A stretch of 5,820 nucleotides of DNA, taken from contig JAAXXA010000203.1 of assembly GCA_013334735.1 (NCBI GenBank), positions 1 to 5,820 on the forward strand, in the 5' to 3' direction. The translations under genes were made by a program, and so were the position numbers. This DNA is from Bacteroidota bacterium (GTDB taxonomy: Bacteria; Bacteroidota; Bacteroidia; Bacteroidales; CG2-30-32-10). Shown here piece after piece: positions 5,347-5,820 of the stretch. The notes under the pieces are model-generated. The model had not been told where the DNA came from and searched no databases. It saw nothing but the letters and a program-made list of their open reading frames with translations. Position 1 is the stretch's first letter; every line of letters begins with the position of its first letter.

Positions 5347-5820
5347 TTTAATTCTTTTTCCATTATTGTAATAATATCAATTGCTTCGTTATAAATGTTC
5401 TCTAATGTTACAGAATCATCAGCCGGGGCAAAACGGGCATATTCGCAATTATTTAATGTTTCAATAAATTGTTTGGAGATATCTTCCTGAATATTTTTAG
5501 CCGCAAATTTATCGTTAACGCTTTCCTTAGATAATTCAGAGATAGGGATATTCAATTTGTCGCTAACGTAACCCCATAATGCTTTAAAAACTTCATCAAG
5601 GAATGGTTCTTTTTTATTTTCTTTAAGATAAACACTTGCTGTTTTCAATCTTTTGCGCGCAACACCTGTAGCTTTTCTGTTTCGCATTAAAGCTATATTG
5701 CTGTTCTCTTTTAGTTTTTTCCTGTAAATAATTACGAAAATTATAAATAAAATAATCGGTGCAAACAGTAGGAAATAGAACATTGGAGAGGTATAAAAAA
5801 AAGTTCCTGTTTGTGAAAGT
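5343..5820 (-). CDS. batD: BatD C-terminal part (cut by the window edge)
   Basis: The reading frame stays open to the window edge, with LSQTGTFFYTSP before the Met at 5783, so that Met is internal and the gene continues outside. Visible are a membrane segment directly after FFYTSP (FYFLLFAPIILFIIFVIIY), a basic stretch (RNRKATGVARKRLK) and a cytoplasmic helical tail with FLDEVFKALWGYVSDKLNIP, SELSKESV and CEYARFAP. This layout and these motifs are typical of the C-terminus of BatD, a large membrane-anchored periplasmic protein of the Bat operon. About 158 residues are in the window, whereas the full protein is usually several hundred. The neighbouring batE overlaps its stop codon, which supports the assignment. 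The large N-terminal periplasmic region cannot be judged here. Confidence 0.85.
   Translation of the reverse strand, partial: LSQTGTFFYTSPMFYFLLFAPIILFIIFVIIYRKKLKENSNIALMRNRKATGVARKRLKTASVYLKENKKEPFLDEVFKALWGYVSDKLNIPISELSKESVNDKFAAKNIQEDISKQFIETLNNCEYARFAPADDSVTLENIYNEAIDIITIMEKELK

Noticed and set aside
5781..5783. Independent small gene starting at the Met at 5783
   Set aside because: The frame is open upstream to the window edge, and the protein matches only the C-terminal part of BatD, so this Met is internal.

Overview
The window is AT-rich and every supported gene lies on the minus strand, so transcription runs from position 5820 towards 1. Several traits point to Bacteroidota: a batD-batE pair, a promoter of the TTG-N19-TAnnTTTG type, a lipoprotein with a C-terminal PDIGAYE motif, weak Shine-Dalgarno signals, and small palindromic repeats in almost every gap. 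The genus cannot be named from the sequence.

Layout in transcription order: (1) 5820-4594 holds the 3' end of batD (cut by the window edge) and all of batE, joined by a 4-base ATGA overlap; this is the distal part of a Bacteroides-aerotolerance (Bat) operon. (2) 4593-4212 is a 382-base gap with a 121-bp nested inverted repeat behind batE, a good umuD promoter and a leader of about 100 nt carrying a 14-bp GC-rich palindrome. (3) 4211-1702 is a DNA-damage tolerance operon: umuD (self-cleaving regulatory subunit), umuC (Y-family polymerase) and an SRAP/YedK-type gene (abasic-site crosslinking). umuC and the SRAP gene share a base in a TAATG stop/start. (4) 1701-1501 is a gap with three short hairpins spaced 51-52 nt apart. 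(5) 1500-43 encodes a 485-aa outer-surface lipoprotein with a predicted beta-helix. (6) 1-42 is non-coding with a heptamer repeat.

Functionally, UmuD would be cleaved at Ala34-Gly35 during the SOS response and would activate UmuC for translesion synthesis, while the SRAP protein would shield abasic sites in single-stranded DNA. The best observation is in the umuD-umuC gap. An exact 11-bp direct repeat (3569-3579 and 3756-3766) sits at both gene edges, and removing 187 bp between equivalent points rebuilds a TAATG umuD/umuC junction like the one between umuC and the SRAP gene. This looks like a 176-bp REP/MITE-like insertion with a target-site duplication that has uncoupled UmuC translation from UmuD. 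I see no CRISPR array, tRNA, rRNA or transposase gene, and no wholly new multi-gene system.
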